Assembly (NCBI RefSeq): GCF_001427875.1
Contig: NZ_LMHK01000001.1
Span: forward strand, 1,056,871 to 1,120,870
Reading direction: 5' to 3'
DNA: 64,000 bases
DNA from: Devosia sp. Root685
GTDB taxonomy: Bacteria > Pseudomonadota > Alphaproteobacteria > Rhizobiales > Devosiaceae
Positions 51,063 through 60,773 of the stretch are shown here, one piece after another. A model generated the notes under the pieces. That model was given only the letters and a program-made list of their open reading frames with translations, was not told the origin of the DNA and did no database searches. Every line of letters starts with the position of its first letter. The first letter of the stretch is position 1. The translations under genes and the position numbers were made by a program.

Positions 51063-52042
51063 AGCTTGATCCTCGGGTCGGCCCAGACGAGCAACAGGTC
51101 GGAAATGAACGTGCCGATCACGGTCAGAATGCTGAGAACGAAGATGATCGAGGCCGCCAGAAACATGTCCTGGGAACGAACGGCGTTGAGCAGCAAGGGT
51201 CCGGTCGTGGGGATATTGAGCACAGTCGCGGTAATTTCCGTTCCCGAGATCAACGCGGGAAGCACGAAGCCAATTGTGGACAGCACAGGCGAAACGGCGA
51301 CCCGCACCGGATATTTCATGATCAGGCGCCACTCGCTAAGGCCCTTGGCCCGCGCCGTTTCCACATAGGCCTGGCTCAACTCGTCGAGCAGCATGCCGCG
51401 CATGACGCGCATGGTGGCTGCCACGCCGCCGGTCCCGATGATCAGGATGGCCAGCGACATGTTTTGCAGCATGTTGAGCACCTTGCCCAACGACCAGGGC
51501 GCCAGCTCGTATTCGGGGGAGAAGAGGCCGCCAACGCTGCCACCGAAATATCGATAGCCGATATAGATCGCGATGATGGCGATAAGGAAATTGGGGATCG
51601 CGAGGAAGATGAACCCCACAAAGGACAGCAGATAGTCTGTGGGCGAATATTGCCGCACCGCCGAATAAATGCCGATCGGAATAGCGACGAGATAGACAAA
51701 GATCGCGGTCGGGATGGTGATCGCCAGGGTCAGGGGCAGCCGCTCTCCCAACAGGTCCAATACCGTGCGCTGGTATTGGAAGGAGATGCCCATATTGCCC
51801 TGGAGCAGATTGGTGAACCAGCGCCAGTATTGGACGACGATGTTCTCATCGAGCCCGAATTGGGAGCGAAGCGCGATAATCGCATCCTGGGTGACAATGT
51901 TACCGCCGGACAGGGTTGCGAGATAGGAATTGACGAAATCGCCCGGTGGCAACTGGATCACGACGAACGCGATCACGCTGATCACGAACACGGTGACCAG
52001 CATCTGCCCTGAGCGTCGGATGGCATAGTTCAGCATCGGCAC
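51059..52042 (-). CDS. Dipeptide/oligosaccharide ABC transporter permease (DppB/OppB type)
   Basis: A 327-residue permease beginning 'YAIRRSGQMLVTVFVISVIAFVVIQLPPGDF', typical of DppB-type subunits, with 'YVETARAKGLSEWRLIMKYPVR' as coupling loop and the usual end 'LLLVWADPRIKL'. It lies 64 bases downstream of the binding-protein gene. Confidence 0.93.
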   Translation of the reverse strand: MPMLNYAIRRSGQMLVTVFVISVIAFVVIQLPPGDFVNSYLATLSGGNIVTQDAIIALRSQFGLDENIVVQYWRWFTNLLQGNMGISFQYQRTVLDLLGERLPLTLAITIPTAIFVYLVAIPIGIYSAVRQYSPTDYLLSFVGFIFLAIPNFLIAIIAIYIGYRYFGGSVGGLFSPEYELAPWSLGKVLNMLQNMSLAILIIGTGGVAATMRVMRGMLLDELSQAYVETARAKGLSEWRLIMKYPVRVAVSPVLSTIGFVLPALISGTEITATVLNIPTTGPLLLNAVRSQDMFLAASIIFVLSILTVIGTFISDLLLVWADPRIKL

Positions 52043-52106
52043 ACCTTACCAATAGGGGTGTCGAGGGCGGCGGGAGGTGATCCGCCCTCGCTCTGGGGAG
52101 GTCGTG

Positions 52107-54083
52107 TCAGTTGCGCTCGCCGGACCAAGCACCGCCTTCGAAATAGGTCTGCTCGATGTGGTAATTGTAGTTGCCGAGCCAGGAGAAGCCGGTGAAGCCC
52201 TCTTCGGGATAGTTCTTGAAATTGCTCCCAAGGATCACAGGGATCGGGACCTGGCCGACATCGCCGATATTCCAGAGGTTATTGATGTTGAGCTCGAGGA
52301 TTTCGTTGCCGATCTCAAGACGACGGGCTTCGTCGACCGTGATCTGCATCTCGTCGAAGAGATCCTGAACCCGCTTGGCGTCACCCTGCGGCTCCTCGCC
52401 CTGCTGACCCTTGGAGGCGTACCACTGCGCCCATGCCATGCCCCAAACGTTCCACCCCGTGGTGAGGTAGGGAACGTGCCATTCCGGCGAATGCGGGAAC
52501 ATGGCGTCAGAGCATTTGTCGCCGATCCAGATACCCACTTCCATGTCATTGTTGTCGATCAGCGCGCGGATCTGCTCGCGGGCGATGGTGCGGACGTTGA
52601 AGGTAATGCCGACCTCCCGCATGAACTCGATGATCAGCTCTGCCACTGCGAGACTGCCAGGATCGTCGACGGGAAGGTCCATGTTGAGGATCAGGGGCTT
52701 GCCATCCGAACGTTGGCGGACGCCTTGTCCGTCGCGGTTGGAAAGGCCGGCCTCATCGAGGAGAGCATTGGCGCCATCGGGGTCGTATTCGGTATCGCGT
52801 ACCGCCCAATCTTCATTGCGCCACTTTGAACCTGGTATCATCTGCAGCTGGGATGGCACGGCGAAGCCGAGATAGACAGTATCAGCGATCTGCTGCCGAT
52901 CGAGCGCAAGGGAGAATGCGCGCTTGAAGCGAATATCGTTGTAGAGTTCGCGCAGCACCGGGTCTTTGGCGGAGTGGTTGAACATGATCGTGTGTTCGGC
53001 CGCGCGGTCGGTGAGCCAAAGCTTGACCGAATAGTTCCCGCGCTCCTCACCTTCGCGATAAAGCGGCAGATTGGTGAAGGTGGTATCGGTATTGACCCAG
53101 TTCATCTCGCCGGCAGCGATCGCGGCGTCGCGCACCTCACCGCTCTCGTAATTGGTCAAGACGACATCGTCGATATAGGGGAGCTGCTGCCCCTCGGTAT
53201 CCACTTTCCAGTAGAAGGGATTGCGATCGGCGACGAGGACATTGAGCTGCATCGACCGGCCCAACTTGAAGGGCAGGAGCGTAGGCATGTCCGGATTATC
53301 GAAGGGCATCAACCATTGCACGTTGGAGCGGTTGTTGAACAACTCGGCCCAAGTCGAAAAGCCTGCAGCCGAAACGCGGCCTTTGAGTTCTGTCTCGTCA
53401 GCGAAGTCAGCATGGAACTGCTCGAGATAGTGCCGCGGCAAGTAGCGCGGAATGGTGCCCCCTGGCCCGTGCGCCAGAAGTGCCGGCAGGTTGGCGTGTG
53501 GCGCTACGAAGGTCCACTGCACGGTATAGTCGTCGACCATTTCAAAGGTCGGCACTTCGCCCTGCACCATGAACTGCGCCATGGGCGCTGGGCTCAGGGA
53601 CGTATTGAGGTTGACGTGGTTCCACCAGAAATCGAAGCCGGACGCATCAAAGGGCTCGCCATCGGACCATTTGATGCCGCGGCGGAGATGCAAAACGAAG
53701 GTTTTGCCATCGTTGGTATATTCCCAACTTTCCGCCAGGTTCGGTTCGACCGATTGGCCATCCCGGCTGATGCGCAGGATGGGCTCCGGGCCCCATGCCG
53801 AGCGGGCCTGAAAACCACGGTTTTGGATGATGCCCGTGCGCAGATGTCCCCCATAGGTCCCCACCGATTCAAACGGCTCGATCACGACGGGGTTTTCCGG
53901 CAGGCGCTGCTCGACCGGGGGCAAGCTTCCGGCGGCCACCATTTCTGCAAGCTGCGGCGCTTCCTTATATTGGGACGCCTGAGCGAAGGCCCGGCCGGTA
54001 AGGCCCGATACCGCGATCGTCGTGGCGGCAGCGCCACCGAGCTTGAGAAACTGACGGCGTGTAGGCGCAAATGTTCTGATCAT
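52107..54083 (-). CDS. ABC transporter substrate-binding protein, family 5, Tat-exported
   Basis: A 658-residue family 5 binding protein. The leader 'RRQFLKLGGAAATTIAVSGL' is a twin-arginine signal. The start at 54083 follows GGGAGGAAGC. Core features include 'ESWEYTNDGKTFVLHLRRGIKWSDGEPFDASGF' and 'YNDIRFKRAFSLALDRQQIAD'. Despite the dipeptide-family name, its operon with a GH4 glycosidase suggests an oligosaccharide ligand. Confidence 0.92.
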   Translation of the reverse strand: MIRTFAPTRRQFLKLGGAAATTIAVSGLTGRAFAQASQYKEAPQLAEMVAAGSLPPVEQRLPENPVVIEPFESVGTYGGHLRTGIIQNRGFQARSAWGPEPILRISRDGQSVEPNLAESWEYTNDGKTFVLHLRRGIKWSDGEPFDASGFDFWWNHVNLNTSLSPAPMAQFMVQGEVPTFEMVDDYTVQWTFVAPHANLPALLAHGPGGTIPRYLPRHYLEQFHADFADETELKGRVSAAGFSTWAELFNNRSNVQWLMPFDNPDMPTLLPFKLGRSMQLNVLVADRNPFYWKVDTEGQQLPYIDDVVLTNYESGEVRDAAIAAGEMNWVNTDTTFTNLPLYREGEERGNYSVKLWLTDRAAEHTIMFNHSAKDPVLRELYNDIRFKRAFSLALDRQQIADTVYLGFAVPSQLQMIPGSKWRNEDWAVRDTEYDPDGANALLDEAGLSNRDGQGVRQRSDGKPLILNMDLPVDDPGSLAVAELIIEFMREVGITFNVRTIAREQIRALIDNNDMEVGIWIGDKCSDAMFPHSPEWHVPYLTTGWNVWGMAWAQWYASKGQQGEEPQGDAKRVQDLFDEMQITVDEARRLEIGNEILELNINNLWNIGDVGQVPIPVILGSNFKNYPEEGFTGFSWLGNYNYHIEQTYFEGGAWSGERN

Positions 54084-54189
54084 GCTTCCTCCCGTTCCGG
54101 ACCATGGCTTCCTCAAGCGCGGTCCAATCCTCCTTGGGCGCGTGGGCTCATCTTGTTGTGAGCACTCACGCACCAGTAGCCTAAGGTAA

Positions 54190-54223
54190 CCGGCCAGAAC
54201 TCGTCGTTCGACTTTCTGGCCGG
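54190..54223. repeat. Perfect 10-base stem-loop between the GH4 and binding-protein genes
   Basis: CCGGCCAGAA / TTCTGGCCGG around a 14-base loop. No U-tract on the minus (operon) strand, so it is probably an mRNA-stability hairpin in the GH4/binding-protein spacer. Confidence 0.65.
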
Positions 54224-54248
54224 AGAATTTTATACAAATGTCAGTCCA

Positions 54249-55643
54249 CTAGCCTGCGGCGCGCAACGAGCCTTGTCCGCCATACCAATGCTGGGGAATG
54301 ATATCGCGCTCCGCATCGAGCAGATCCTCGATCAGCGCTTCCGTATCGCCGATAGAGTTGGTGAGCGGATCGACGAGGAGTGCCCGGCGCAACAGCGCTC
54401 TGTCGCCCGTCGCAACGGCTTCGGCGGTAAGCTCGTGGGTGTCGAGAACGATCTCCTGCATGGAACGCAGACCGCGCGGCATGTCTCCGACAGGCCTCGG
54501 CTTCGGCCCGTTCATGTCAACATCGCACAAGAGTTCGAGATAGGCATCGTCCGCCATATTGGCGACCGCTCCATCGTTGTACGTGTTGATGTAGAAGGGC
54601 TTTCCGAGACCGCCGACCATGTTTTCGATGATATCGGTGGCGTGATCGGGGCCGAAGGTCTTCATGTAATCCCCGATCGGGGTGGCGCCCGAAATGAAGC
54701 CGTCGATCTGCTCCCACATCTCGCGATGGCGAGCGTAGCGCGCTTCAGTCTCCCACAAGGACAGTTCGGGAATCTCTTCCTCGGTCACGCCATGGCCCTG
54801 CCAATAGCGCACATATTCTTTGGTGTGGGCGACGCAGGCTGGCACCTTATCGAACATCTGGAAAAGCTTGTACCCGATGGCGTCGTTGTTGATCGCCTTG
54901 GCGCCCTTGTCGCCACCGTCGGTTTCCGTGGCGGCCCGGCGTCCGACGGCTTCTCCAATATCCGCCATCACGTTCTTGCCATCATATTCGGCCTTCAGCA
55001 CCCAGGTGAAGTGATTGACGCCGGCGATGCGCAGATCGAATTTCGCATCCTGTTCGGCCGTGAGTTTCTCGCCCGGCGCCACGAGCCCGGCACGCTCCGC
55101 GTAGAGCCGCTTGACGTGGGGCATATGCAGGCTGTCGCAGAGACCAAAGCTCTTCAGGTTGGGTGCGAAGCGCTTGAGGGCCATGCCATTGACGGTCGAT
55201 GGGTTGATGTAATTGATCACCCAGGCATCCGGGCAAAGTTCCTCGACATCCCGGGCGCAATCGAGGATTTTAGGAAGTTCGCGCATCGCACGGAACACCC
55301 CACCCGGCCCGATCGTATCGCCAGAGCACATGCGAATGCCGTATTTCTCGGAGATCACCGTATCGAGGCCCCGGTAGCGCACCGTGTCCTTGGCAAAAGA
55401 CAGGACAACGAAGTCCGATCCCGGAAGCACTTCGCGACGATCAAGGCTCGCTTCGATCTTGAGCGATACGCCTTCGCTTGCCACGACCATCTTGGCGAGC
55501 TTTTCGAGTTTTTCGAGACGCACCGGATCGGTATCGACCAGCGCGAGCGTGCCGGTATTCAGGTGAGGCGAATGCACCATCTGCCAGATCGCCTGGCGAC
55601 CGAAAAACAGACTGCCAGCACCTATCACCGTTACCTTGGCCAT
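54249..55643 (-). CDS. GH4-family alpha-glycosidase
   Basis: A 464-residue NAD- and Mn-dependent glycosidase of family 4. 'VIGAGSLFFGRQAIWQM' binds NAD; 'YINPSTVNGMALKRFAPNLKSFGLCDS' and 'GVNHFTWVLKAEYDG' provide Cys169 and His211, the metal ligands of this family. Members act on alpha-glucosides, alpha-galactosides or alpha-galacturonides through an oxidation-elimination mechanism. The oligogalacturonate-lyase-like partner in the same operon favours a galacturonide, but this is inference. First gene of the operon, divergent from the AraC gene. GGAGGAG precedes the ATG. Confidence 0.88.
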   Translation of the reverse strand: MAKVTVIGAGSLFFGRQAIWQMVHSPHLNTGTLALVDTDPVRLEKLEKLAKMVVASEGVSLKIEASLDRREVLPGSDFVVLSFAKDTVRYRGLDTVISEKYGIRMCSGDTIGPGGVFRAMRELPKILDCARDVEELCPDAWVINYINPSTVNGMALKRFAPNLKSFGLCDSLHMPHVKRLYAERAGLVAPGEKLTAEQDAKFDLRIAGVNHFTWVLKAEYDGKNVMADIGEAVGRRAATETDGGDKGAKAINNDAIGYKLFQMFDKVPACVAHTKEYVRYWQGHGVTEEEIPELSLWETEARYARHREMWEQIDGFISGATPIGDYMKTFGPDHATDIIENMVGGLGKPFYINTYNDGAVANMADDAYLELLCDVDMNGPKPRPVGDMPRGLRSMQEIVLDTHELTAEAVATGDRALLRRALLVDPLTNSIGDTEALIEDLLDAERDIIPQHWYGGQGSLRAAG

Positions 55644-55730
55644 TGCCTACTCCTCCATGCGGTTCGCGCCGTTTCCGCGGTGGGGCCGAGCCCCGATGTT
55701 TGACAAAATTGCGCGTTGCCCCATGAGTAG

Positions 55731-56645
55731 GTGATCGACAAGAATGCTGTCTTTCGAATTCGGAGCCTGAGAAATTTGAACATCGAGACATTCGAAATGT
55801 ATCGACGCCCCGATTTCGTGCTCGTGCCGGAACTGGAAAGCCTCGGCCAATTCATCACCGCTGAATCGCGTCTGGGCGGTGCCCGCCAAGACGGATCGAT
55901 CGGCATGGAGTTGGGGTATCTCGAAAAGGGCAGCGTCGAGTGGTGGGATGGGGGGCATCTCCAGGAAGCGGCGCCTCACAGCGTTCTCATTGATCAGCCA
56001 GGGGACTGGCAAGGAGGCGCCAGCGCCATTGTTCACCCCTGCCACCGGTATTGGCTACGCTTCCGCTTCCCAAACGAAGGGGCGTTGCCGGGCCTCACCG
56101 AGGAGACGACGCTTGCGCTGGCTCAGGCGTTCCGGGCGATCAAGGTGCATCACTTTCCCGGCAGCCCTGCTTTGCGGGATTTGTTTGTCGGGCTCCTGGA
56201 GCAACAGCGCGATCCCGCGCGTTTTTCCGAAGAATACTCCCGGGCACTCTTTCACCAGATATTGATACTGATGTTGCGCGACTACGAACGAAACCAGCAA
56301 AAGCAGGTTTCCAGCACCACGCGTCGCGCCGTCGCTTACCTTTCGGCCAATGTGGAACGAGAGGTGCATGTCGATGAAGTGTCCAAGCTCGTGCAATTGA
56401 GCACCGGCTATTTCCATGAGCTCTTTCACAAAGAAACGGGAATGCCCCCTGCCCGCTATCATCAGCGGCTAAGGATTACCGCAGCCAAGCACATGCTTAT
56501 CGAACACGATCTAACGATAACCGATGTCGCGATGAATCTGGGCTTCTCGTCGAGCCAATATTTCTCGACCATCTTCAAGAAGGTGGTCGGCCTGACGCCG
56601 CAGCGATATCGCAGCCTTAGATCAAAGGTATCGAATCCTCGCTAA
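55731..56645 (+). CDS. AraC-family transcriptional regulator
   Basis: A 304-residue regulator. The N-terminal part is a cupin-like sensing domain, and the C-terminal ~100 residues hold two helix-turn-helix motifs ('VHVDEVSKLVQLSTGYFHELFHKETG', 'DLTITDVAMNLGFSSSQYFSTIFKKVVGLTPQRYR'). It is divergent from the GH4 operon by under 160 bases and probably activates it with a sugar inducer. The GTG at 55731 or the ATG at 55797 could be the start. Confidence 0.88.
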   Translation: MIDKNAVFRIRSLRNLNIETFEMYRRPDFVLVPELESLGQFITAESRLGGARQDGSIGMELGYLEKGSVEWWDGGHLQEAAPHSVLIDQPGDWQGGASAIVHPCHRYWLRFRFPNEGALPGLTEETTLALAQAFRAIKVHHFPGSPALRDLFVGLLEQQRDPARFSEEYSRALFHQILILMLRDYERNQQKQVSSTTRRAVAYLSANVEREVHVDEVSKLVQLSTGYFHELFHKETGMPPARYHQRLRITAAKHMLIEHDLTITDVAMNLGFSSSQYFSTIFKKVVGLTPQRYRSLRSKVSNPR

Positions 56646-56664
56646 AGCCTGACCCCGATCAATT

Positions 56665-57681
56665 TTATACATGGTGACAGCGAGCGGTGTGACCTGGCCC
56701 GACCAGGATGGGCTCGGGCATGGTCTCCGAGCAGATCGAAGTGGCTTTGGGGCAGCGGCTGACGAAGGGGCAACCGCGGCTCGACCGGGTTCTGAGCGGA
56801 ATGTCGGTGGCGCGCCGGCCGGGCGCGACGCCGATCTTGCGGTGCGGATTAGGGACAGCCTCGATCAGCAGTTGCGTATAGGGATGGCGGGGATTGTCGG
56901 TGATCTCCTGGCTCGGCCCCTGCTCCACAATGTGACCGGCATACATGACCGCGGCCTCCTCGGCGAAATAGCGAGCCGTGGCAATGTCGTGGGTGATGTA
57001 GAGCGCGGCGAGTTGGCGCTGTTGTTTCAAATCTTCGAGTAGATTGAGGATGCCAAGGCGAACCGATACGTCGAGCATCGATGTGGGTTCGTCGGCCAGC
57101 AATACGTGCGGCTGCACCGATAGCGCGCGGGCGATGGCGACGCGCTGGCGCTGACCGCCCGACAGCTCATGTGGGCGCCGCGTCAGATAGTCGGCGGCAG
57201 GCCTGAGGCCAACACTTTCGAGGAGGGAAAGCATCTCCGCTTCGATCGCTGCCCGGCCGTGCAGGTCGGGCCGATGCAGCCGCAGCGGTCTTTCCAGATG
57301 ATAGCCGATGCTCTGCGTGGGATTGAGCGAGCCGAACGGATCCTGGAACACCATCTGCACTTCGGCCCGATAGCGCTGCAGGCGCTGACCCTTGAACTGG
57401 CTGATATCCTCGCCGTGGAAACGGATAGCGCCGCCGGTAGGCTCATAGGCGCGGGCCAGCATGCGGGCGCAGGTGGATTTACCCGAACCCGACTCGCCGA
57501 CCAGGGCCAGAGCCTTGCCGCGATAGAGCCGCAGCGAAACGCCGGACAATGCCTTCAAAAAGGTCTGGTTCAGGAAGGCGCCGCCGAGGACGAATTCCTT
57601 ATCGACCGCGTCCATTTCGATGACCGGCGCCTCAATACCTGACGTCACCGCAAGGGGCATTTCTAGTTCAGCAAGTGACAT
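56665..57681 (-). CDS. Oligopeptide/oligosaccharide ABC transporter ATPase (OppF type)
   Basis: A 338-residue ATPase: Walker A 'ALVGESGSGKSTCARML', signature 'ELSGGQRQRVAIARALS', Walker B 'VLLADEPTSMLDVS' and the C-terminal 'RGCPFVSRCPKATSIC' extension. It overlaps the upstream ATPase gene by 19 bases. It is the last gene of the second importer operon and convergent with the AraC gene. Confidence 0.93.
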   Translation of the reverse strand: MSLAELEMPLAVTSGIEAPVIEMDAVDKEFVLGGAFLNQTFLKALSGVSLRLYRGKALALVGESGSGKSTCARMLARAYEPTGGAIRFHGEDISQFKGQRLQRYRAEVQMVFQDPFGSLNPTQSIGYHLERPLRLHRPDLHGRAAIEAEMLSLLESVGLRPAADYLTRRPHELSGGQRQRVAIARALSVQPHVLLADEPTSMLDVSVRLGILNLLEDLKQQRQLAALYITHDIATARYFAEEAAVMYAGHIVEQGPSQEITDNPRHPYTQLLIEAVPNPHRKIGVAPGRRATDIPLRTRSSRGCPFVSRCPKATSICSETMPEPILVGPGHTARCHHV

Positions 57682-58634
57682 GCGGCCTCGCTTCGAAGTT
57701 CTGGATAGGCGCGTAGCTCGGGGGCGACCGAGCGGCAGACGTCCATAGCGTGTGGGCAGCGCGGGGCGAAACGGCAGCCTTCGGGCAGTGAGCGCAGGTC
57801 CGGCGGGGTGCCGGGAATGCCTTCCATGCGCAGGCGCGGACCGATCAACGGCGGAAAGCTGTTGCCCAACGCCCGGGTATAGGGGTGACGCGGATTGGTC
57901 AGGATCGCTTCGGCCGGTGCAACTTCGACAAGCTCGCCCGAATACATGACGCCGATGCGGTCGCAGAATTCGATCATCAGGCCCAGGTCATGGGTGATGA
58001 ACAGCACCGAAAAGCCCAAGCGGCCTTTGAGCTCGACGATCTGTTCGATGATGTCGCGCTGCACGACGACGTCAAGCGCTGTGGTCGGTTCGTCCATGAT
58101 GATGAGGCGCGGCTGCAGCGCCAATGCGATGGCGATGCAAATGCGCTGGCGCATGCCGCCCGAAAACTGGTGCGGGTAGTCGTCGAGGCGCCTGGAGGGG
58201 ATACCGACCAGATCAAATAGCTCGGACGCACGCTTGCGGGCGCCTTCGGCGCCAAGATCGGGCTGGTGTGTCTCGATGACGTCCATGATCTGCTCGCTGA
58301 CCGGAATGACCGGGTTGAGTGCGTTCATGGCGGACTGGAAAACGAAGCTCACCTCGTTCCAGCGATAGGCTTTGAGCCGGGCCTTATCGAACTTGAGAAC
58401 GTCCTCGCCATTGAGCCGAACCTCGCCGCCGGAGACGAGGCCCGGGAGACGGGTCAGCCGCGCCAGGGCGAAGGCCACGGTGGACTTGCCACAGCCCGAT
58501 TCCCCGGCAAGCCCGAAGGCCTCGCCTTCCCTGATATCGAAGTCGATGCCGTTGACGGCGCGCGCCACGGAATGGTCGCCGACATAGTCGACCGTCAGGT
58601 TACGCACCTGCATGAGGACGCGATCAGAATACAT
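57663..58634 (-). CDS. Oligopeptide/oligosaccharide ABC transporter ATPase (OppD type)
   Basis: A 323-residue ATPase with Walker A '[18 protein letters not shown]', signature 'QFSGGMRQRICIAIALA' and Walker B '[14 protein letters not shown]', plus 'PEGCRFAPRCPHAMDVC' at the C-terminus. ATG 58634 (MYSDRVLMQVRNL) follows GGGGAGAAG and is preferred over the frame's first ATG at 58718, which lies inside the permease gene. Confidence 0.93.
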   Translation of the reverse strand: MYSDRVLMQVRNLTVDYVGDHSVARAVNGIDFDIREGEAFGLAGESGCGKSTVAFALARLTRLPGLVSGGEVRLNGEDVLKFDKARLKAYRWNEVSFVFQSAMNALNPVIPVSEQIMDVIETHQPDLGAEGARKRASELFDLVGIPSRRLDDYPHQFSGGMRQRICIAIALALQPRLIIMDEPTTALDVVVQRDIIEQIVELKGRLGFSVLFITHDLGLMIEFCDRIGVMYSGELVEVAPAEAILTNPRHPYTRALGNSFPPLIGPRLRMEGIPGTPPDLRSLPEGCRFAPRCPHAMDVCRSVAPELRAYPELRSEAACHLLN

Positions 58635-59661
58635 CGGCGCTTCTCCCCCGGCGCGCGAGGAAGCGGCGAATGCGGCCGATCTTTCGCGATGCTTTGAGCT
58701 GTGGATTGGTGATTTCATCGACGGCGAAATTGATCATCACCAGCGCTGCGCCAGTGAGCATGATGGCAATGGCCGGCGGCCAGATTTCCCACCAGGCGCC
58801 GACCTGCAGCGCCATATTATTCTGCGCCCAATAGAGCATGGTGCCCCAGGTGACCGCATTGGAGTCACCGAGGCCTATAAAGCTCAGCGCCGCTTCGGCA
58901 AGGATCGCCGCGATGGTGCCGAGCACTAGGCCTCCCATGAAGAAGCTCAGCATATTGGGGAAGATTTCCTTGAGGATGATGCGCCACTTCTTTTCGCCCA
59001 TGAGCTCGGCGGCGAGGATGAATTCGCGGGTGCGGAGCGACATGGTTTGCGTTCGGATCGTACGAGCCGGCCAGCCCCAGCCGGTCAATGCCAGCACGAT
59101 GCCGATCACCAGGGGCCCGGCACTATCCACCAGGCTGGCTATGACGATAATCAGCGGCAGACCCGGTAACACCAGCACCACATTGACGAGGAAAGTCAGC
59201 ACATCGTCGATGCGGCCGCCGAAATAGCCGGCGGAAATACCGACGGCGAGGCCGATCAGCGCCGCGGCAAGGCCTGCGCCAAACCCGACGGCAAGGCTCA
59301 TGCGGCCGCCATAGGCGAGCTGGGTATAGACGTCCTTGCCCATGCGGGTGGTACCCATGACGTGCTCGTAACCCGGCGCCACATGCGGCTTTCCGGCCCG
59401 GCGCTGCGGATTGTACTCGCTGAAAACCGGCCCCAGGAGGGCGAAAAGGATCAACCCGAGAAGCACGATGACGCCGGTCATGCCCTTTGGATTGGTGACG
59501 AAAGCGGCCAGCGACGGCGGCAATTTGCTGGTCCATCCGGGCCGCCCCTTGATGCGCAGTTCACGCATGAGTTCGGCCTGGCTGGGCGCGGCGCTGGCGA
59601 TTGCCGCCTCGTCGAGACGGTCCAGCAGCGTCAAGGGCGGTGTGTGGGTGATGTCAGCCAT
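58624..59661 (-). CDS. ABC transporter permease (OppC/DppC type)
   Basis: A 345-residue permease with an N-terminal tail, six helices, 'ELMGEKKWRIILKEIFPNMLSFF' as coupling loop and 'INFAVDEITNPQLK' near the end. It overlaps the ATPase gene and is three bases from the other permease gene. Confidence 0.92.
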   Translation of the reverse strand: MADITHTPPLTLLDRLDEAAIASAAPSQAELMRELRIKGRPGWTSKLPPSLAAFVTNPKGMTGVIVLLGLILFALLGPVFSEYNPQRRAGKPHVAPGYEHVMGTTRMGKDVYTQLAYGGRMSLAVGFGAGLAAALIGLAVGISAGYFGGRIDDVLTFLVNVVLVLPGLPLIIVIASLVDSAGPLVIGIVLALTGWGWPARTIRTQTMSLRTREFILAAELMGEKKWRIILKEIFPNMLSFFMGGLVLGTIAAILAEAALSFIGLGDSNAVTWGTMLYWAQNNMALQVGAWWEIWPPAIAIMLTGAALVMINFAVDEITNPQLKASRKIGRIRRFLARRGRSADVF

Positions 59662-59664
59662 GGA

Positions 59665-60639
59665 TCAGCCCTTTCGCAAGCGTGGATCGAGTATGACATT
59701 GGCGATGTCGGAGAGAAGATTGGCCACCAATGCCGACATAGTCAGAAGCAGCAATTGCGCCTGGATGAAGGAATAGTCGCGGCTTTCGATGGCGGTGACG
59801 GTGAATTTGCCGAGGCCGGGATAATTGAACACCTGCTCGGTCACGAGTGCCCCCCCGAGAAGGAAGCCGACCGAAAGGGCCAGCGAGGTAATCTGCGGCA
59901 GGATGGCGTTGCGCGCGACGTAGCGGTAGCGGATGCGGCGATCACTCAGGCCCTTGGCGCGCGCCAGGATCACAAAATCCTCGTTGAGAAGATTGATCAT
60001 GACGTTGCGCATGCCCAGGTGCCAGCCGCCAAAGCTGACGATCAGAATGGACAGCACCGGCAGCGTCGCGTGATAGAGGACATTGCCGATGAACTGCGGA
60101 TCCCAGGAGGGAACAAGTCCCGTCGAATGCGCTCGGCCCAGCGGAAACCACTGTAATTGCAAGGAAAACGCGTAGAACAACAGCAGCGCAACAACGGCTG
60201 GCGTGAAGGCGTTGAGCATGACATTGATCGGCGTAAAGACGCTGTCGAAAAACCCACCGCGGTTCCAGGCGGCGTGAATGCCCATCATCGTGCCAATCAG
60301 AAAGGCCAGCGTGATGGCAATGCCCACGAGCACCAGGGTCCAGGTCGCGCCATAGAAGAGCAGTGACGAGGTTGGTTCGGGGAACTGGACGGTCGAAATG
60401 CCGAAATCCATGCGCAGCACCTGGCCGACGTAGCCGATATATTGCTCCCATAGAGAACCGGTGGTGCCGTAGGAGGCACGGATGGCTTCGACCTGGGCAT
60501 CGTTGAGACGGCCCTGAAACGAGGCAATGATGCGTGCCGATGGGTCGCCCGGCATGATGCGCGGGATGAAGAAATTGAGCGTCACCGCCACGAAGAAGGC
60601 TGCCAGGTAAAAGGCGACGCGCCGCAAGATATATATCAT
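59665..60639 (-). CDS. ABC transporter permease (OppB/DppB type)
   Basis: A 324-residue permease beginning 'ILRRVAFYLAAFFVAVTLNFFIPRIMPGDP', with coupling loop 'ILARAKGLSDRRIRYRYVAR' and the usual end 'DIANVILDPRLRKG'. A 134-base gap with a stem-loop separates it from the binding-protein gene. Confidence 0.92.
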   Translation of the reverse strand: MIYILRRVAFYLAAFFVAVTLNFFIPRIMPGDPSARIIASFQGRLNDAQVEAIRASYGTTGSLWEQYIGYVGQVLRMDFGISTVQFPEPTSSLLFYGATWTLVLVGIAITLAFLIGTMMGIHAAWNRGGFFDSVFTPINVMLNAFTPAVVALLLFYAFSLQLQWFPLGRAHSTGLVPSWDPQFIGNVLYHATLPVLSILIVSFGGWHLGMRNVMINLLNEDFVILARAKGLSDRRIRYRYVARNAILPQITSLALSVGFLLGGALVTEQVFNYPGLGKFTVTAIESRDYSFIQAQLLLLTMSALVANLLSDIANVILDPRLRKG

Positions 60640-60736
60640 CTGTCCAATCCTCGCGTAGCCGGGCGGGGCCTGGGGAACAACACCCGCCGCAGCTCCTGAT
60701 CGTACGGAACCCGAAGGTCCCGGACAGTTTGAGCAG

Positions 60737-60767
60737 CGAGCCGCCCCTCGCGCAGAGAGGCGGCTCG
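60737..60767. repeat. Stem-loop after the binding-protein gene
   Basis: CGAGCCGCC / GGCGGCTCG stem with a 13-base loop, just after the binding-protein stop. The T-run lies on the plus strand, so on the operon (minus) strand it acts as a stability hairpin, not a classical terminator. Confidence 0.65.
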
Positions 60768-60773
60768 TTTTTG

